Below, in pieces: positions 21,920 through 34,369 of a stretch of 64,000 bases of DNA. This DNA comes from Dermatemys mawii. Taxonomy: Eukaryota; Chordata; Testudines; Dermatemydidae. The notes under the pieces were generated by a model. It had not been told where the DNA came from. It searched no databases and was given only the letters and a program-made list of their open reading frames with translations. The position numbers and the translations under genes are program-made. How positions within the stretch are numbered: the stretch's first letter is position 1; each line of letters starts with the position of its first letter. The DNA lies in assembly GCA_007922305.1 (NCBI GenBank), contig ML677328.1, positions 7,958,540-8,022,539 on the forward strand, written 5' to 3'.

Positions 21920-22870
21920 AGAGTTGCCAACCTTCGCGGTTTCACCAGGAGTCTCCAGGAATTGGGCTCCATTTCCCAGAGGCTACTGAAGCCAAACTGG
22001 GAGATTATAGGCGCTAAAAGTCCAGCAGCGCAGCATGGCTAAGGCAGCGTTCCTTCATTCCTTCCCCGGCCACATGCCACTTCCAGAAGCAATCACCACA
22101 TCCCTGTGGCCCCAGGGGTCTCTGCGCACTGCCCTTGCCCCAACTCTGCAGCTCTCACTGGCTGGGAACTGCAGCCAATGGGAACTGCAAGGGCAGTGCC
22201 TGTGGACAGGGGCAATGTGTGGAGGCCCCTGACCTCGTTTACCTCCATTGGGTCCTGATTGGCAGCATAGAGGGGCTAAGGTAGGCTCTGTCCCCACAGC
22301 TCCCATTTGGTGCAGTTCTCAGCCAATGGGATCTGTGGAGACTGCACTTTGGGTAGGGGCAGAACTCAGAGACCCCTGCCTTCCGCCCCCAATGGGCTGC
22401 AGGTATGCGTCAGCCATCTCTGGCAGTGGTTCAGTGCCAGGGGATGCAGGAAGTCTGCCTAAGCTCTTCTGCACTGACCACTGGGAACAATCCAAGATAA
22501 GTGCTGCCCGGCTGGAGCCTGCACCATTTACCCCCTCCTGTACCCCAGTACCCTGCCACAGCCCTGATCCCCCTCCCAGAGCCTGCACCCACACCCGCTC
22601 ATGCATTCCACCCCCCTCCCTGCCCAGCACCCAAACTCCCTCTCAGAAGTTGCACCTCTCTTTTTCCCCGACCCCCTGCCCCAGGCACAGCCCGAAGCCA
22701 CCTCCCACATTCCAAACTCCTCAGCCCAGAGCTCCCACCCCCTCCCACACATCTACCCCCAGCCCAGTGAAAGTGAGGGAGGGTGAGGAAGAACAAGCAA
22801 CTACAGGAAGGCAGATGGAGTGAGGGGGTGGGCCTTGAGGAAGGGGTGGGACAAGGGAGTTTGCCAACAG
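21920..22870. repeat. GC-rich composite dispersed repeat
   Basis: This block is much richer in GC than its surroundings. CCAATGGGAACTG and ATTGG words recur (22175, 22247, 22323), and a C-rich stretch with repeated CCTGCACCC / CCCCCTCCC words follows at about 22530-22770. The start (GAGTTGCCAACC) and the end (GTTTGCCAAC) share a word in the same orientation. The arrangement resembles GC-rich turtle repeats. The 191-codon frame at 22248-22823 is proline-, serine- and threonine-rich translation of this repeat, without a domain. Confidence 0.55.
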
Positions 22871-23820
22871 TCTAATCACACAAACCCAATCTAGAGTCTG
22901 AGCCACAAAGTTGGCATCCAGACCTAAATGTGTCCAGGGTTTAGGAGTGCTTGGACCTTGCCCCAATCCACGAAAATACCCAGGTGCATGTTGAACTTGA
23001 AGCATGAAAGTCCATTTACTTTGATGATGCTATTCACATTCTTCAAGCACATGCTTAAGGGCTTTGATTACTGTAATTTTTACTCAGGTCATAATAGAGA
23101 TATAGGAGCCAGTGACAAAATTTGGCTTGGCTTCCTCAAGTTTTTGATGATGACTGGAGTGAAGTTTTGATGTAGGAAGTTTAAAAAAAAATCTTTATTC
23201 TAACTCTCCATGTGTTTACTCTTTGTTTATGAGTTTTTGTAAGTAAACCCAAGGTAGATTATTCTGTAACACCACAACCAAACTGTATAGAACTTTTACA
23301 AACTACTCAGTAGCTTGAATTTTCCATCAGCTGTGCTGTCATGCTCTTTACTTGGCACTTCTCTCCAATATTAAGAATTAAGTAATGGGTTAAACTAAGC
23401 TCTGTTTCTGCTTTCCAACCTGAAAAAGAAACTGTGTCCTTATTCCAGGAAATACAGCATCATGAAAACTTTAATACCTTTAGAAATCTGTAATTTATTT
23501 TTTTCCCATTTAAAAAGGCCATAGTAAAATGCCTCACCTTCCTAAAAGCTACTTTAATAAAACTTTATTTTCCAAACTATGGTCTAAGACTAATATGATC
23601 TTTATTACTACATTCCAATCAGGAAATTACATCAGACGTTCTTTCACAAGTCTATCTATAAAAATAGGCTGGTATTTGGCAGTATATTCACTGTCAAGTG
23701 TTTTACTTCATAGTGTAGCATGCAAAGTGTCTTGTTCATGAGTCTTTAAGCAAGAGTGAGTAAACCAGAGTTTACAGAACAGCAAGTCAATGCACCTAGC
23801 AGAAATCCATTCCAGCAGCT
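22871..23820. other. No gene seen; one hairpin-repeat fragment
   Basis: A half-copy of the dispersed hairpin repeat (CAAGCACATGCTTAAGGG) is at about 23043-23060. The rest shows nothing I can name. Confidence 0.4.
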
Positions 23821-23821
23821 C

Positions 23822-24076
23822 ACTTACTGCAATAAAACCCCACAGCACTGAGCCTCAGCGCCCAAGTCCACGGGATCAGGCCTGAAAGGCTAAGAATTGT
23901 AGCACAGAGTTTCAGGCTTGGGCTGGAGATTTGAGATCCATCCCCTTTGAGCCCAGGCTTCAGACCAGGCTTGAAGGTCTATAATGGATTTTTTAGCATC
24001 ATAGCCCAAGCCAACTGATCCAGGCCAGCATGGCCGTGCTGTGGACCTCTTACTGCAGTGTAGACATACCCTGAAG
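23822..24076. repeat. MITE, left end truncated
   Basis: The right end CAGTGTAGACATACCCTGAA has the TGTAGACA-type terminus shared by other MITEs here. The left end begins within CTGCAATAAAACCCCACAGC and seems truncated. AGCACTGAGCCTCAGCGCCC and GGCTTGGGCTGGAG are words of a MITE family common in turtles. There is no coding capacity; the minus-strand frame is a shadow. Confidence 0.5.
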
Positions 24077-24293
24077 TAGCCAGTCAGGTCACCTGATTTG
24101 CCTTCACTGTTTGCCAGTAGTGCAGAATTCAGTGATGGCAAAAACAGGAAAGGAACAGTTCTGTATGTGTCAGCTATTTTGTAGAATTCTGTTCTGTTAG
24201 AAGTTTTGGATTATTTGGCCCTCCATCTCTGCTCTAGTTCCCTATGAGGGTCTGCATCTATATTTAGCTCTCGCACTGTAAACCTTCGGTTTC

Positions 24294-25041
24294 TGTAACG
24301 GCGTCAAGACTCACCACTGAGATGCCTCCCGCTGGTCAGTCCGGAAATTAGCTCTTGGCAGCCATGGAGTGCCCTCTGCATGTGGTGATTCACCTGTTGT
24401 GTGCTCTGCTGGTTTGGGACCCGCATTGCTCTCCCCTCAGTAGCGTCCACTTCTGGACACTGCCCTCCGGCAGTGTCCCTTATTCCAGGGTGTGGTGGTG
24501 GTAATAGCCCTGTGACTTGCACCTGCCTCAGTGGCCAACCACAACCCCAAAGTCTAGCCCCTCACCTCAGGGCATGTTGCAGTTTGACTCTGGCAGGTGC
24601 AGTACAAGGGGAAAGGGAAGGACCCAGGCTTATCCGCTACTCTAGGTCCTGACACAGGGACCCTCTAGTAGCAGTTTATCTGCCCTCCTTCTCTCCCCTT
24701 GTCAGACTATCTTCCCTGGGACATTTCCCCTTTGGCCCCTTGCACCTTCTTGGCCTTTCTTATCAGGGGCCACAGCCTGGCAGGTAATGGGCTGGAGCTC
24801 TGCTCTACTCCCCTGAGTTGTCCCAGCACTGCTCTGTCCACGGTGCTTAACTCAGGAGCCAGTCCTTCTCCCTTGCTAGTCAGAAAGAGACTGACTTCTC
24901 CTTTGCTAGGCAGTCTTTATATAGGGCCCAGCCTGGCCCTGATTGGCTCTCCAGGCCTTTGCTGATTGGCTGCTGATCTGTGCAGCCTCACTGGCCTGTT
25001 CTAGCCCTTTTCTCATGGGGTGCAGCAGCTGCGCTACTAGA
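24294..25041 (-). mobile_element. Solo LTR, family E
   Basis: A 748-bp LTR-like block starts TGTAACGGCG and ends CTACTAGA. It is flanked by GTTTC (24289-24293) and GTCTC (25042-25046), a 5-bp duplication with one mismatch; the last CA may have mutated to GA. Direction comes from the promoter: on the minus strand, two CCAAT boxes lead into CTATATAAAG. No retroviral frame is present. The exact 3' boundary is less certain than for families A to C. Confidence 0.65.
24914..24968 (-). promoter_or_regulatory. LTR core promoter: two CCAAT boxes and TATA box
   Basis: On the minus strand, CCAAT occurs at 24968-24964 and 24946-24942, followed about 20 bp later by the TATA box CTATATAAAG (24923-24914). 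Spacing and order are those of a pol II core promoter. Whether it is still active cannot be told from sequence. Confidence 0.65.
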
Positions 25042-25046
25042 GTCTC

Positions 25047-25740
25047 ATATTTGGGAAAACAGACTTCTTTTGTCTGGGTTGATAAGGCAAAACCATTTTC
25101 TCCACGATCAGAAGAAGTGGAGAAAGGAACAATGCTAACAGAAGACTGTGGCCAGTTCAACTCTTACACTTCTACTCCTATTCAAAAGAAAAATAGACTC
25201 AAAGATTATGGTTTGTGTTTGTTTTTAGCTGGTTTATCTATACTTTACTGTTCAATGTCTTTAATGCCTTTCTAGATCATTCATCTCAATCATGCATGAA
25301 AAGGGAAAGATATTCATGTGCCAAACAAAGTCATATAAATAGAGACAATATCCAACAGAAATTTTTATTAATTGCTTTAAATGTTGGTCTTCTAGTGCTA
25401 TTAATGTGATCTGTTTGTGTACAAAGCCTCACAGAACACAATGTATTACTCCATCCTATCTCAAAATATTGGATGGTACTTGTTTACAAGTTTAGAACAG
25501 ATTCTAAAAAGTGAGCCAATGGCTTTCACTGGTCATGGATATGATGGGATATTCTGTCATGTCTTGTCCACATTGGAACAGCTATTACTGCAAATAGGGA
25601 TAGAGGAAATACCTCCGTAATAGTTGTTTCTTATCAAGAAACAGGTTTCATCTCGAAGTCTAAGAGTAAAAAGAGCGGAGATCAAAACACAACCAGTCAA
25701 AAATATAAAAAATGACTAAGGTCCTGATTCTACCGAATAT
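25047..25740. other. No gene seen
   Basis: AT-rich sequence with overlapping short frames (64-110 codons) but no known domain or repeat. Confidence 0.4.
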
Positions 25741-25743
25741 TAA

Positions 25744-25957
25744 GCCAGGTTACACTATAAATTGAACGACGCAGTTATATCGACCTAGCACCCTCTGTTA
25801 ACACTATCTTGATTGAAGATCTTCTCCTGGTCAACATAGCTACCATCTCTTATGGAGGTGAAATACCGATGCTGGTGGAAGGAGCCCTCCCATCAGCGTT
25901 GGTTGCGTCTTTGCTGAAATGCTATAGCTGCGCCAGTGTTTAAGTGTAGACTTGCCT
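25744..25957. mobile_element. Small MITE with inverted ends
   Basis: The left end GCCAGGTTACACTATAAAT pairs with the right end TTTAAGTGTAGACTTGCC at roughly three quarters of positions, over 214 bp. TTA-like words flank it, but the target duplication is not clean. Non-coding. Confidence 0.6.
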
Positions 25958-28241
25958 TTACATATGTACATTTGACATATGTAGGCTATTCATATGCATA
26001 CACTTAGGCATATTAATAAATGTCTGCAAGGCTGGGGCCTGATCCAGCTGTCAGTGAAATTAGGCCACTGATTTCAATATGATTTAGATTAACTCCCATT
26101 GTATGCTGCCCATTTAAGTCATTTTAAACTGTATTAAAACTAAAGGTAGCAAAGATCAAATACGAAAAGCAATACTACAAGATATTTTAAAAGCCCATAT
26201 AACAGTGTTTATACAAGTTATCCTGAGAATTCCTAAGCTTTCTACACTGCGAGCATAAAAATTGCCAAAAAAAGTCACTGTAAGAAGATTTAGCTTCTTC
26301 GCTATCAAACCACATTTTGCACATCAGTACAAATATCCAACTAAAATGGTAGAGAAATATGACTTCCAATAAAAAACCTCACTAACCATTCATTTTCATG
26401 TACTCTTGAGTTACCCAAGACAATTGTGTAAGTATACTAATGCTTGTTAGTACAGAAGTAGATGATTTGGTTGATAAAAAACATCTCCTTGAAGCTATTC
26501 CACGTCTAGCCAATGGTGGTTCTCAGGAGTTTATAATTACCTGTTGTTATCAAAATGACATTCTTAACTCTCTTAAATGTATGATTTAAACACAGATAAT
26601 TGTAAGAGGCCAGACTATAAACCCTTTCTTTGCACTGGTGAATAGCCAACGTGCGGGTAAAATGGTCAACTCCTTAGCTCATGGTACTGATTCATTTCCC
26701 ACTCAGATGAGCAGCATTTGTAACAAAAGGATGGCCCAAAGTCCACACTAGAGCTTTGAATCCTTTTGGGAAAGGAGACAGCTCAAGGAGAGAGATTGCA
26801 GACAAACCAACCAGAAAATGGGCCTTTTAAATATTCTAAATCTTTGACTTTCTGAAACAAGCAGACTTTAAATGAGGCATTGTTCCTAGACCAGACTCTT
26901 GTAAGATTTTTTTTGACTGTGTGTAGAGTTTACATTTGATTTTCCCATATTTGCACAAAGTGCATGTGCGTGGTGGGGGTGAGGGGAAGCAGCTACATGT
27001 CAAATGTCAAATCCCTTTCCAACTCATGTAAAGGGTACTATGCTAGAGTTCTGGGGGCCTGGTCCTCTGCTGTTGTGAGCTGTGGCCTATCAGACACAGA
27101 ATATACCCAACCCTGATCCACTAAGGAGCTCTACCTGGGCAGGCATTTTTTACTCAATTTCAAGTTAATGGTTTGCCCTTTAAATTACCCTACTGTATTC
27201 TACAGAAGCTTTGGAATTATTCTTTTTAGAGTTTCAAAATGGATTCACTATCCAGATTTTCTTACAGTCTAACTCCAACAGAAAACAGGGCACTTGAAAG
27301 AAAAAAACTATAGAAAAGCTTTCTTCACGGCGGCGTGGGGACAAGGGACCCTGAAAGGCAATATTCTTCTGCAGTGGATGAGTACATATATGAATGAAAA
27401 TGGGACATAATATCCAATCACAACAACCCACCTATGAAGGAGGCTGAGGGATGACTGAGTCTGGATATAGCAATTAATCACCATATTATTTATAGTACTT
27501 CAGGAGCAGCTCACACTACATTAATCAGGGATAACTTCTACTTAATTAACAAGGCTGCCAAAAATGTCAAACAAGCCCATAAAACACAAAATTGAGGAAG
27601 AAAAAATTAGCAGAGGACTGAATCATGTACTATACAAAGTTTGAATTCATCAAGGTCTGTCTCCCAGTTTAACTTCCCACAGTTTCTGAACACTAACTAT
27701 GACCTAGTGAACATGAAGCTGGGTAGAAGCCAGTATATACTGTACCAAAACAGGAATAGAACAATTTATACTAGCTAGACAGTCAGCCAGCCCATGGTTT
27801 CGTAGGTTTTACCTGCCACTCATACGTGCCTCTGAATTTTGTTAATGCTATCCACATTTTATAACTTATTTTTCTGCTCTATTTTAAGCTTACAAAATTT
27901 CTGTCTTTTAATTAGCATGACCACTTGGCTAAGTGGATTTATGGCTCATGGGTTCTGCTGAGTTTACAGCCTCTAACTTTGTGCGTGAACGGTTTCTTCA
28001 AGACAGCAAACGGAGCAGTCATGGATTTGCTGCTGAATTGCATTTTAACCTACATTCACATGTCATCAAAGAACATTGAGATTGATTCAAAGGAAGTCCG
28101 TTGTTTATTTTGTAATGGCTCATAAAATAGAAAAGACTTTGCCAAATATGAAAGACCATGCAACTCTTCCACTTGTATTTCTTGAAAGGAAGTTTAGTTA
28201 TTAAAACCGAGTAAAACAGTAAGATCAGTGGAATATTTCTA

Positions 28242-28394
28242 ATTTGCATGTTAGGCATATGAAAATTAGAAAACAAGATCTAGTTTAAAGGAAGATAAAA
28301 TTTCACAAAATTACATGGCTATTAAAAGTAGTGTATATGCTAAGAAGTATGCTGATTTGCATAAGCAAATTTATTTCAATTAGTATATGCAAAT
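28242..28394. promoter_or_regulatory. Cluster of three POU octamer motifs
   Basis: Perfect ATTTGCAT occurs at 28242-28249 and 28355-28362, and its complement ATGCAAAT at 28387-28394. The surrounding DNA is AT-rich and not in a recognised repeat. Three exact octamers in 153 bp is more than expected by chance, even allowing for base composition. It could be a tissue-specific enhancer bound by POU factors. No conservation data were available. Confidence 0.3.
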
Positions 28395-28888
28395 GGTAAT
28401 TATATCAAGTCATAACAAATTTTTTATTGAGAGCACATACAATTACAGAAAACATTAATGAATCTTTCAAGTTTATGTCTTCGGTTGGAAGGGATGCTGA
28501 ATAAAATATAGGAAAAACACTTCCATTATTCAGAGCACAGTCTTGAAAGTTTAAATTTAACCATGATGCAATTGTAATTAGCCTCAGTCAGTCTCAGTTA
28601 GCAAGTCCACCAAGAGAATTAACACTTCAAATAGAAATGTCAGAAGAGTTTTATGCTTCTTTACCATGCCAAAAGACCACAAGAGAGAAAAGGCTCCCTT
28701 TTGCCTAAACAAAATATAAAGAAACACCAATCTTTAACAAAAAGACTGTTCCCATCTATTTTATACATGCAGATAGGCTGAGATTTTCCAAAGCACTCAT
28801 TACTGGCCCAACTTTTCTTGTTTAAGTCAAAGGGAGTCTTTCAATTGGCACCAGACATATATACGTATATACACAAGCTTACAAGTCT

Positions 28889-28898
28889 NNNNNNNNNN
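28889..28898. other. Assembly gap, 10 N
   Basis: Ten N follow an alternating purine-pyrimidine stretch (ATATATACGTATATACAC) at 28857-28874. The true length is unknown; 10 is probably a placeholder. Confidence 0.97.
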
Positions 28899-29646
28899 AT
28901 AATAGCAAGTTGTGTCTTTGTGTCCTTATGAAGCTGCCTCTCTGGTAAGAGAATTCAATAGAAGAAGCACCATTACTATTACCAGTTTATATGCTTGTTT
29001 GATAGTGACTTTAAATGGTACATTTTGTACATAACCAATTCTGGTTACCTGAACAATGATGTCATCTCTAGCCTTTTTAAAACCATAATGGAAAATAATA
29101 TCCCTACTGCTACTTCAGTTCTGATTCTGAGCCTTCTCCCAACAAATCAAATGCATTAGCAGACTGCATTCCAATCAATGGGTCCTGAGAAAGCAATCCT
29201 ATATCCTGAGGTACTAAAAAGATGAAGAAATATGGCCTACACTGTTTCATTACAATCCTTCTTAAATGAAACTATCAATCAAGAAGCCTATCAATTACTC
29301 AGTTTTATTATGGTAGCTTTTTATAATGTTTTGTTAGTATTCATCAAATGAAGGATGACAGTGTTTGAGCTTGTATAATACCACTCCTTATCAGACATAC
29401 AAAGCAGTAAAATATTAGGATAAGAAGTTGTGAAAACTGTTGAGTAACTCTTCAACAGGTGTGAAGAGGTAAAATGTAACTCTCTATCTACCCAATCGTA
29501 CTTAACCAGGATGAATTTCTTAAGACTTCTTAGGGCCTGATCTGCCATTTCTAGTGCACTCAAACTCCTATTAAAGCTCAAGAGAGTCTCAGATGCAAGA
29601 GGAATGCAAAATCAGGCTGTTTTAGCCACTTCCACTTTCTGGTCTA

Positions 29647-30305
29647 CAGTAACTCCTCACTTAACATCCTCCTGCTTAACACTGTTTCAAAGTAATGTCG
29701 CTGCTTACTTAGGGACCAGGCTCGTTTAAAGTTGTGCAATACTCTCTTACAATGTTGTCTGGCTGCCTGCTCTGTCCACTGCATGCAAGATTCTGTGGAA
29801 GAGCAGTGACTTGACAAGGGCATTGCACAAGGCCTCCCCCCTTCCTCCCAGTGCTTCTCCCACCGCCAAACAGCTGTTTGGCAGCACTTAGGACTTTCTG
29901 GGTGGTGGGGGGAAGAAGCGGGGATGCGGCATGCTCCGGAGAGGAGGTGGAGTGGGGTAGGCAGAGGTGGGCCTGGAGTGGAGTGAGGATGGGAAGAGGA
30001 GGGCCTGGAGCACCCCCCTGCAAACTCGGTACCTGTTCTTCTCTGGAGAAGCTGCTGCTGTGAAGGAGCTTCCTAGCATCCTTGCCTGCAGCAAGCTGTA
30101 TCTGTGTGGGGTAAGCCAGGGGCACTTCCCAACCGTAGTACAGTACAGTTCACAGTGTCTTTGGTCTGCCCCAAAAAAGTTCCTTGGAACCTAACCTCCC
30201 ACATTTACATTACATCTTATAGGAAAATTGGATTCATTTAACATAGTTTCACTTAAAGTTGCATTTTTCAGGAACATAACTACAACATTAAATGAGGCGT
30301 TACTG
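29647..30305. mobile_element. Tigger/pogo-type MITE with TA duplication
   Basis: A 659-bp element begins CAGTAACTCCTCACTTAA and ends TTAAATGAGGCGTTACTG, which are complementary with few mismatches. TA lies outside both ends (29645-29646 and 30306-30307), as expected of Tc1/mariner-pogo transposons. The ends resemble the Tigger type. The interior is GC-richer. Its open frames (up to 138 codons on the minus strand) carry no DDE transposase motif, so it is non-autonomous. Confidence 0.82.
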
Positions 30306-30394
30306 TACTTTTACTTTCTAAAATAGCATGACTCAGTTCTGTCATGTACTGAACTACCTGACAACAACCATGTTATCAAGTCTTAATCAAGGGC

Positions 30395-30460
30395 ACAGTC
30401 CAGCATCCACTGAAGTCAATAAAATTGATTAATTTCAGTGGGAGCTTGATCAGACCCTAA
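30395..30460. repeat. Dispersed hairpin repeat
   Basis: CAGCATCCACTGAAGTCAAT and AATTTCAGTGGGAGCTTGAT form inverted arms. Related words occur at 35725-35812. Confidence 0.5.
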
Positions 30461-30681
30461 ATTCATGTATGAAAATTATGCTTTAGGGAGAAGAGAACCC
30501 TGCACTTATAGTGTGTGTAAAATACTTCCTTCTCTCACCTCCGGTTACTGCTCTGTTCTTTTATCCTGGCAAACTGCTCCTAAACCGTTAAACAACATCA
30601 CTGAGGTTAAACAACTGAAACAGATGTATGCTCCAAGCATTCTATAGAAAGACCATTTACCAGTGAATGATAATGGGAAAG

Positions 30682-31075
30682 TGTAATAGGGTGCTGGCCA
30701 GGAGGTTCTGAGCCAGTCCCTGTTAGCTCAGCCCTGAAGAGCCCAGCTCCCATTAAGGGTAATTAATTGGAGCTGGCAGAGTGTGGCTCTCTGCAGGGCT
30801 AAAGGAAAAACACTTGTGGGCTTAATGGGCCAGGAGGCTTTATAAAGCTAGCAGGGAGGAAGTGTGTGGGGGACGCATGGGAAAGGGAGGAGCCTGTGAC
30901 TGGAGTTTCCTGCTAGCTGCAGAAGCTAGCTGTACCCCACAGGGCTATCTGGACTGAACTGAACTGTATATAAGTGGTGGTGGGAACTGATACAAGGAAA
31001 TAAAATGGCGCTGGTGTTTGCACAGAAGTGGTCTCCGGCTAATTTGTGGCATGAGCACACGAGGACTCCGTCACA
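30682..31075 (+). mobile_element. Solo LTR, family F
   Basis: A 394-bp element starts TGTAATAGGG and ends CTCCGTCACA. The flanks are GAAAG (30677-30681) and GGAAG (31076-31080), a 5-bp duplication with one mismatch. AATAAA is at 30999-31004 and CTGTATATAAGTGG near 30965 looks like a TATA box, both on the plus strand. Compact, with no retroviral interior nearby. Confidence 0.78.
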
Positions 31076-31558
31076 GGAAGTAACACCATAAATCTTCTGG
31101 AAGCTTCTAACATTCCCATATGAAGAATACTTGGCTTTCTTTCAGGCAAACAAGAAGAAATGAACAAAAATGTTGAGATATCTAGGAAACGTTTAGAAAT
31201 GCACCACAAGAAAACCCAGTCAAGAGCTAAACTCTTCATAGCAAAGAACAGAACAGAACAGAACATCCTACCGAATTAGTCCACTAATTTGAAAACTGGA
31301 AACAAAATTTGAACAAGTAGAACTGCAAACATTCTGTTTGAGGAAATAACCATTCACTATCACAATCCCTGCAGTGTGCCACACGGCACACAATTCATTT
31401 ACCAACAAAAGCAGAGGAAATAGCCTGAGCTTTCATTAACTTCCACAGAGACACCTGAAGTTAGCAGCAGGATACTCCTGATCTCACCTCTGAAACAAAA
31501 ACACACATCTCACAAATACTAGCTGCAAGCCAGCTTCTACCTACAGTTCGTACAGCTA
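31076..31558. other. No gene seen
   Basis: About 480 bp without a recognised feature. GAACA repeats four times near 31246-31266. Confidence 0.4.
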
Positions 31559-31805
31559 GGGGCATGTCTATACAGCACAGCAATGCACACCAGTGGGGTA
31601 TGATTTTTAAAGTACATCAACTGGCCCATGTAGACCCTGCTGTGAGCACTGAAAGTTCTAATGTGCATTAACATTACAGCATTATGGTAATGTGCATGAG
31701 GCAACTTTCAGAACATGCCAGCAGGATCTACACGGGACAGTTTGTGCACACATATTGGTGTGCTTTAGAAATCACACCCTGCTAGCATGTGCAGCCGTGA
31801 CCATC
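31559..31805. repeat. Inverted-repeat MITE
   Basis: The left part CACCAGTGGGGTATGATTTTT is partly complementary to the right part TTTAGAAATCACACCCTGC, and the ATGTGCATTAACATTACAG / GTAATGTGCATGAG words in the centre are also symmetric. The left terminus GGGCATGTCTATACAGCA resembles other MITE ends here. Target duplication not resolved. Confidence 0.5.
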
Positions 31806-34364
31806 CAGTTAAGCCTTAAGATGCAATCCAGTGGTTGTCAGAGACTCAGCTCCCTGTAAGAGATCTCACATCTCTCAAATTTTGAGAGATACCAGTGTTC
31901 CTCCCCCAACCCCCATTTTAATTTAATAAATAAACTCATTACATTTTAAATGCATTGTGAGGAACAGTCAAGATGGGTAGGGATAAAAATGACCTCTCTT
32001 AGCACTTGTCCAATAATAAAATGCCAGATTTCCATTTTTTTCTAAGCAGTTCTTGATGCAGCAGGACAAACAATGAAACTACTTACAGTAATATGCAATT
32101 CTCTGTATATGAAACAGTAAGTTGGAAAAATGAATAATTCCATAATGGGAATCTTTGAAGAATCAACTTTCAAAAGAATCAAAATGTCAAAGGAAGTCCA
32201 CTTTGAGGCCCAAAAGACAAACATGCTTAACATAAAACCTTAGCTCTCACCAACCCCTCTGAATCCAGTCTTTCAGTAACAGACGTGCAGAGTGAGCAAT
32301 GATGATATTGTGGGCCTCTGGGGATTGCTCTTCTACTGGGCAATTTCTGTTTTGTGCTGTCTCATGGAGGCATTTATGAGGTCGAAAATGAACACATTTA
32401 GAAACAATTCTATCAAGTGCTATCTAGTGTTATATGTGGCAATTAAGAAAAGAACATTAGGTAGGCAAAACATCCGCTTTCTCTTGTCTCCCTCCCAGCC
32501 TGAAGGAGAAAAGAAGTCTGAAGTATAATCTGGCTTTAGAAATTTAGGTGAAAATCATTTTTAAACTATGAATTACTGTATTAACCCTAACTAAATCCAT
32601 TAAACTAGCCCAATCTTTCAACCCAAGGTAAAACCATCTCTAGCCTCAATGCCAACTGTCTTAACAGAGCATATGCTTGCCATAATAAACTCTTTGGGAT
32701 TTATATAATGTTCATTTGGGAATAATTATAAAGAACATGGGGCATTTGGAACTCTAACAGAAAAATCAATTTTCCTTCCATTTGTTAGGCTACTGAGAAA
32801 TGCTTTATATCTTTACTTAGTGGAGCAATCCTTGCAACATTAACAGACTAAGCAGGATATACATTTCTCTCACAGAAATAATCAAGAAAGAAAGAAAAGA
32901 GAAGTGTGCTACTGCCTTAGTGCAGTTCTGTGACAAGAGCAAAAGTGAAACTACAATGTGTGCTCTGCTGATTATTAAGCTTGCACATGATTTTTAATCC
33001 ATTAACGTTCACATAAAGGAGTACCTACTGATCTAAGATGCTACTGATACAAATTCTGGTATCTATCAGCACAGTGTAATTTTCAAGCTTGGCCTTCTTT
33101 TACGAATACCCATGGCTGAAAATGCATCTTGATAACCTATTGGGCTTTTAATACTTAAGCCATTGAAAACACACTCAACCAACACTACAGATACGCTAAT
33201 AGCATCTAGATTACAGTATTTTATTACACATCAAGAGTAATAAGTTTTCTGATACATAACCCAACTTCGTACATTGCAAATTGTACTATTTGATATTTTA
33301 TGTGTATATACATAAACACGCACCGACACCCAAAAAACCCTGGCCAAAATTTAAGAATGCTTTCACATTGCAAAGCCAAGCACTCTAAAGTTAAGGAAAG
33401 CCAGAATTAAGGTTGCCCAGGCAACTTTAATTCAATCCCCCTGGTATGTATACATCATGATATAGTCAAATTACATGATCACATACTATGTCTTCCACAG
33501 GATACTTGCCTCATTCCACTTACAGAATGATGGTGCTCTCCTAAGAACATTTCTTTTAATCCTCATCATTCAGTGTGTAGCCCCATAAATTGTTTATTGG
33601 CCACAATCCAGACTGCATACTGTGTACAAGATTATTAATTTCATCATTAGCATTTTATAGCCCTTTCTATTTTAACAGAGCTCGGATTGACCCAAGTTGG
33701 AGTTGTGAATGCTCAGCGCTTCTCCAAATCAGACTCCAAGAGTCTCAACTTGGGTACCCAGAAAACAGGTCATCATGTAACTGGAGACTATACCATAATG
33801 CATATGCACAAAAAAGTTGAATTAAGGGTGCATGGCCTGGAAGCCAGCGAGGTGAGCATTGAGAAGACAGGAGAGAGTATCTTGCAGTTCTCAATGCCTG
33901 GGCTCGACACCGCAGGAGCCCCTTATTGTCAGAAGGAGCAATTATAGGAAGAATCCAGCTCAGTCCTTGCACACTCAGTTATAAGCACATAGGAGCTGAT
34001 AGAGCATGGAGTACAGTCAGTGGAGAGGACATCTTCTAGTCAGGATTTAGCTGCCAACTAACAAGTTTCTATTGTGCATAATGAAGATATTTCAGATGCT
34101 TGTAACTTAGCTTCATCGTCACAGGACTGGCAAAAGGGACTACAACCAATCCCCTTGTCAAATTTCAAGTCCCTGCTCCACAACAGGGGCAAGCAAGAGC
34201 TTCTCAATGACTATTTAAAGAAAGTGGTTTTTTTCCCCACACAGGCAGAACAAGGAATTTTTAATCTCTTCTCAGAAATGGTTTAACTAATTTGGCTGAA
34301 ACTTTCTGGAAAGAAAAATCAACCAGAAGCCAAACACCCAGTGTAGAGAAGTTCAGCTCAAATG
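31806..34364. other. No gene seen
   Basis: 2.5 kb of AT-rich DNA with only short frames (under 90 codons) and no repeat I can name. Confidence 0.4.
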
Positions 34365-34369
34365 GTTAC

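Larger units (their letters stand above)
25960..29640. other. Largely single-copy AT-rich DNA
   Basis: No exon, RNA gene or large repeat is recognised over 3.7 kb. A hairpin-repeat fragment containing GGCCTGATCCAGCTG lies near 26037. An octamer cluster (28242-28394) and a 10-N gap (28889-28898) are listed separately. Confidence 0.45.

Noticed and set aside
22248..22823. 191-codon plus-strand frame
   Set aside because: Low-complexity proline/serine/threonine translation of a C-rich repeat; overlapping frames of similar quality exist on both strands.
29709..30125. 138-codon minus-strand frame
   Set aside because: It is inside the Tigger-type MITE and lacks DDE transposase motifs; a GC-rich interior gives long frames by chance.
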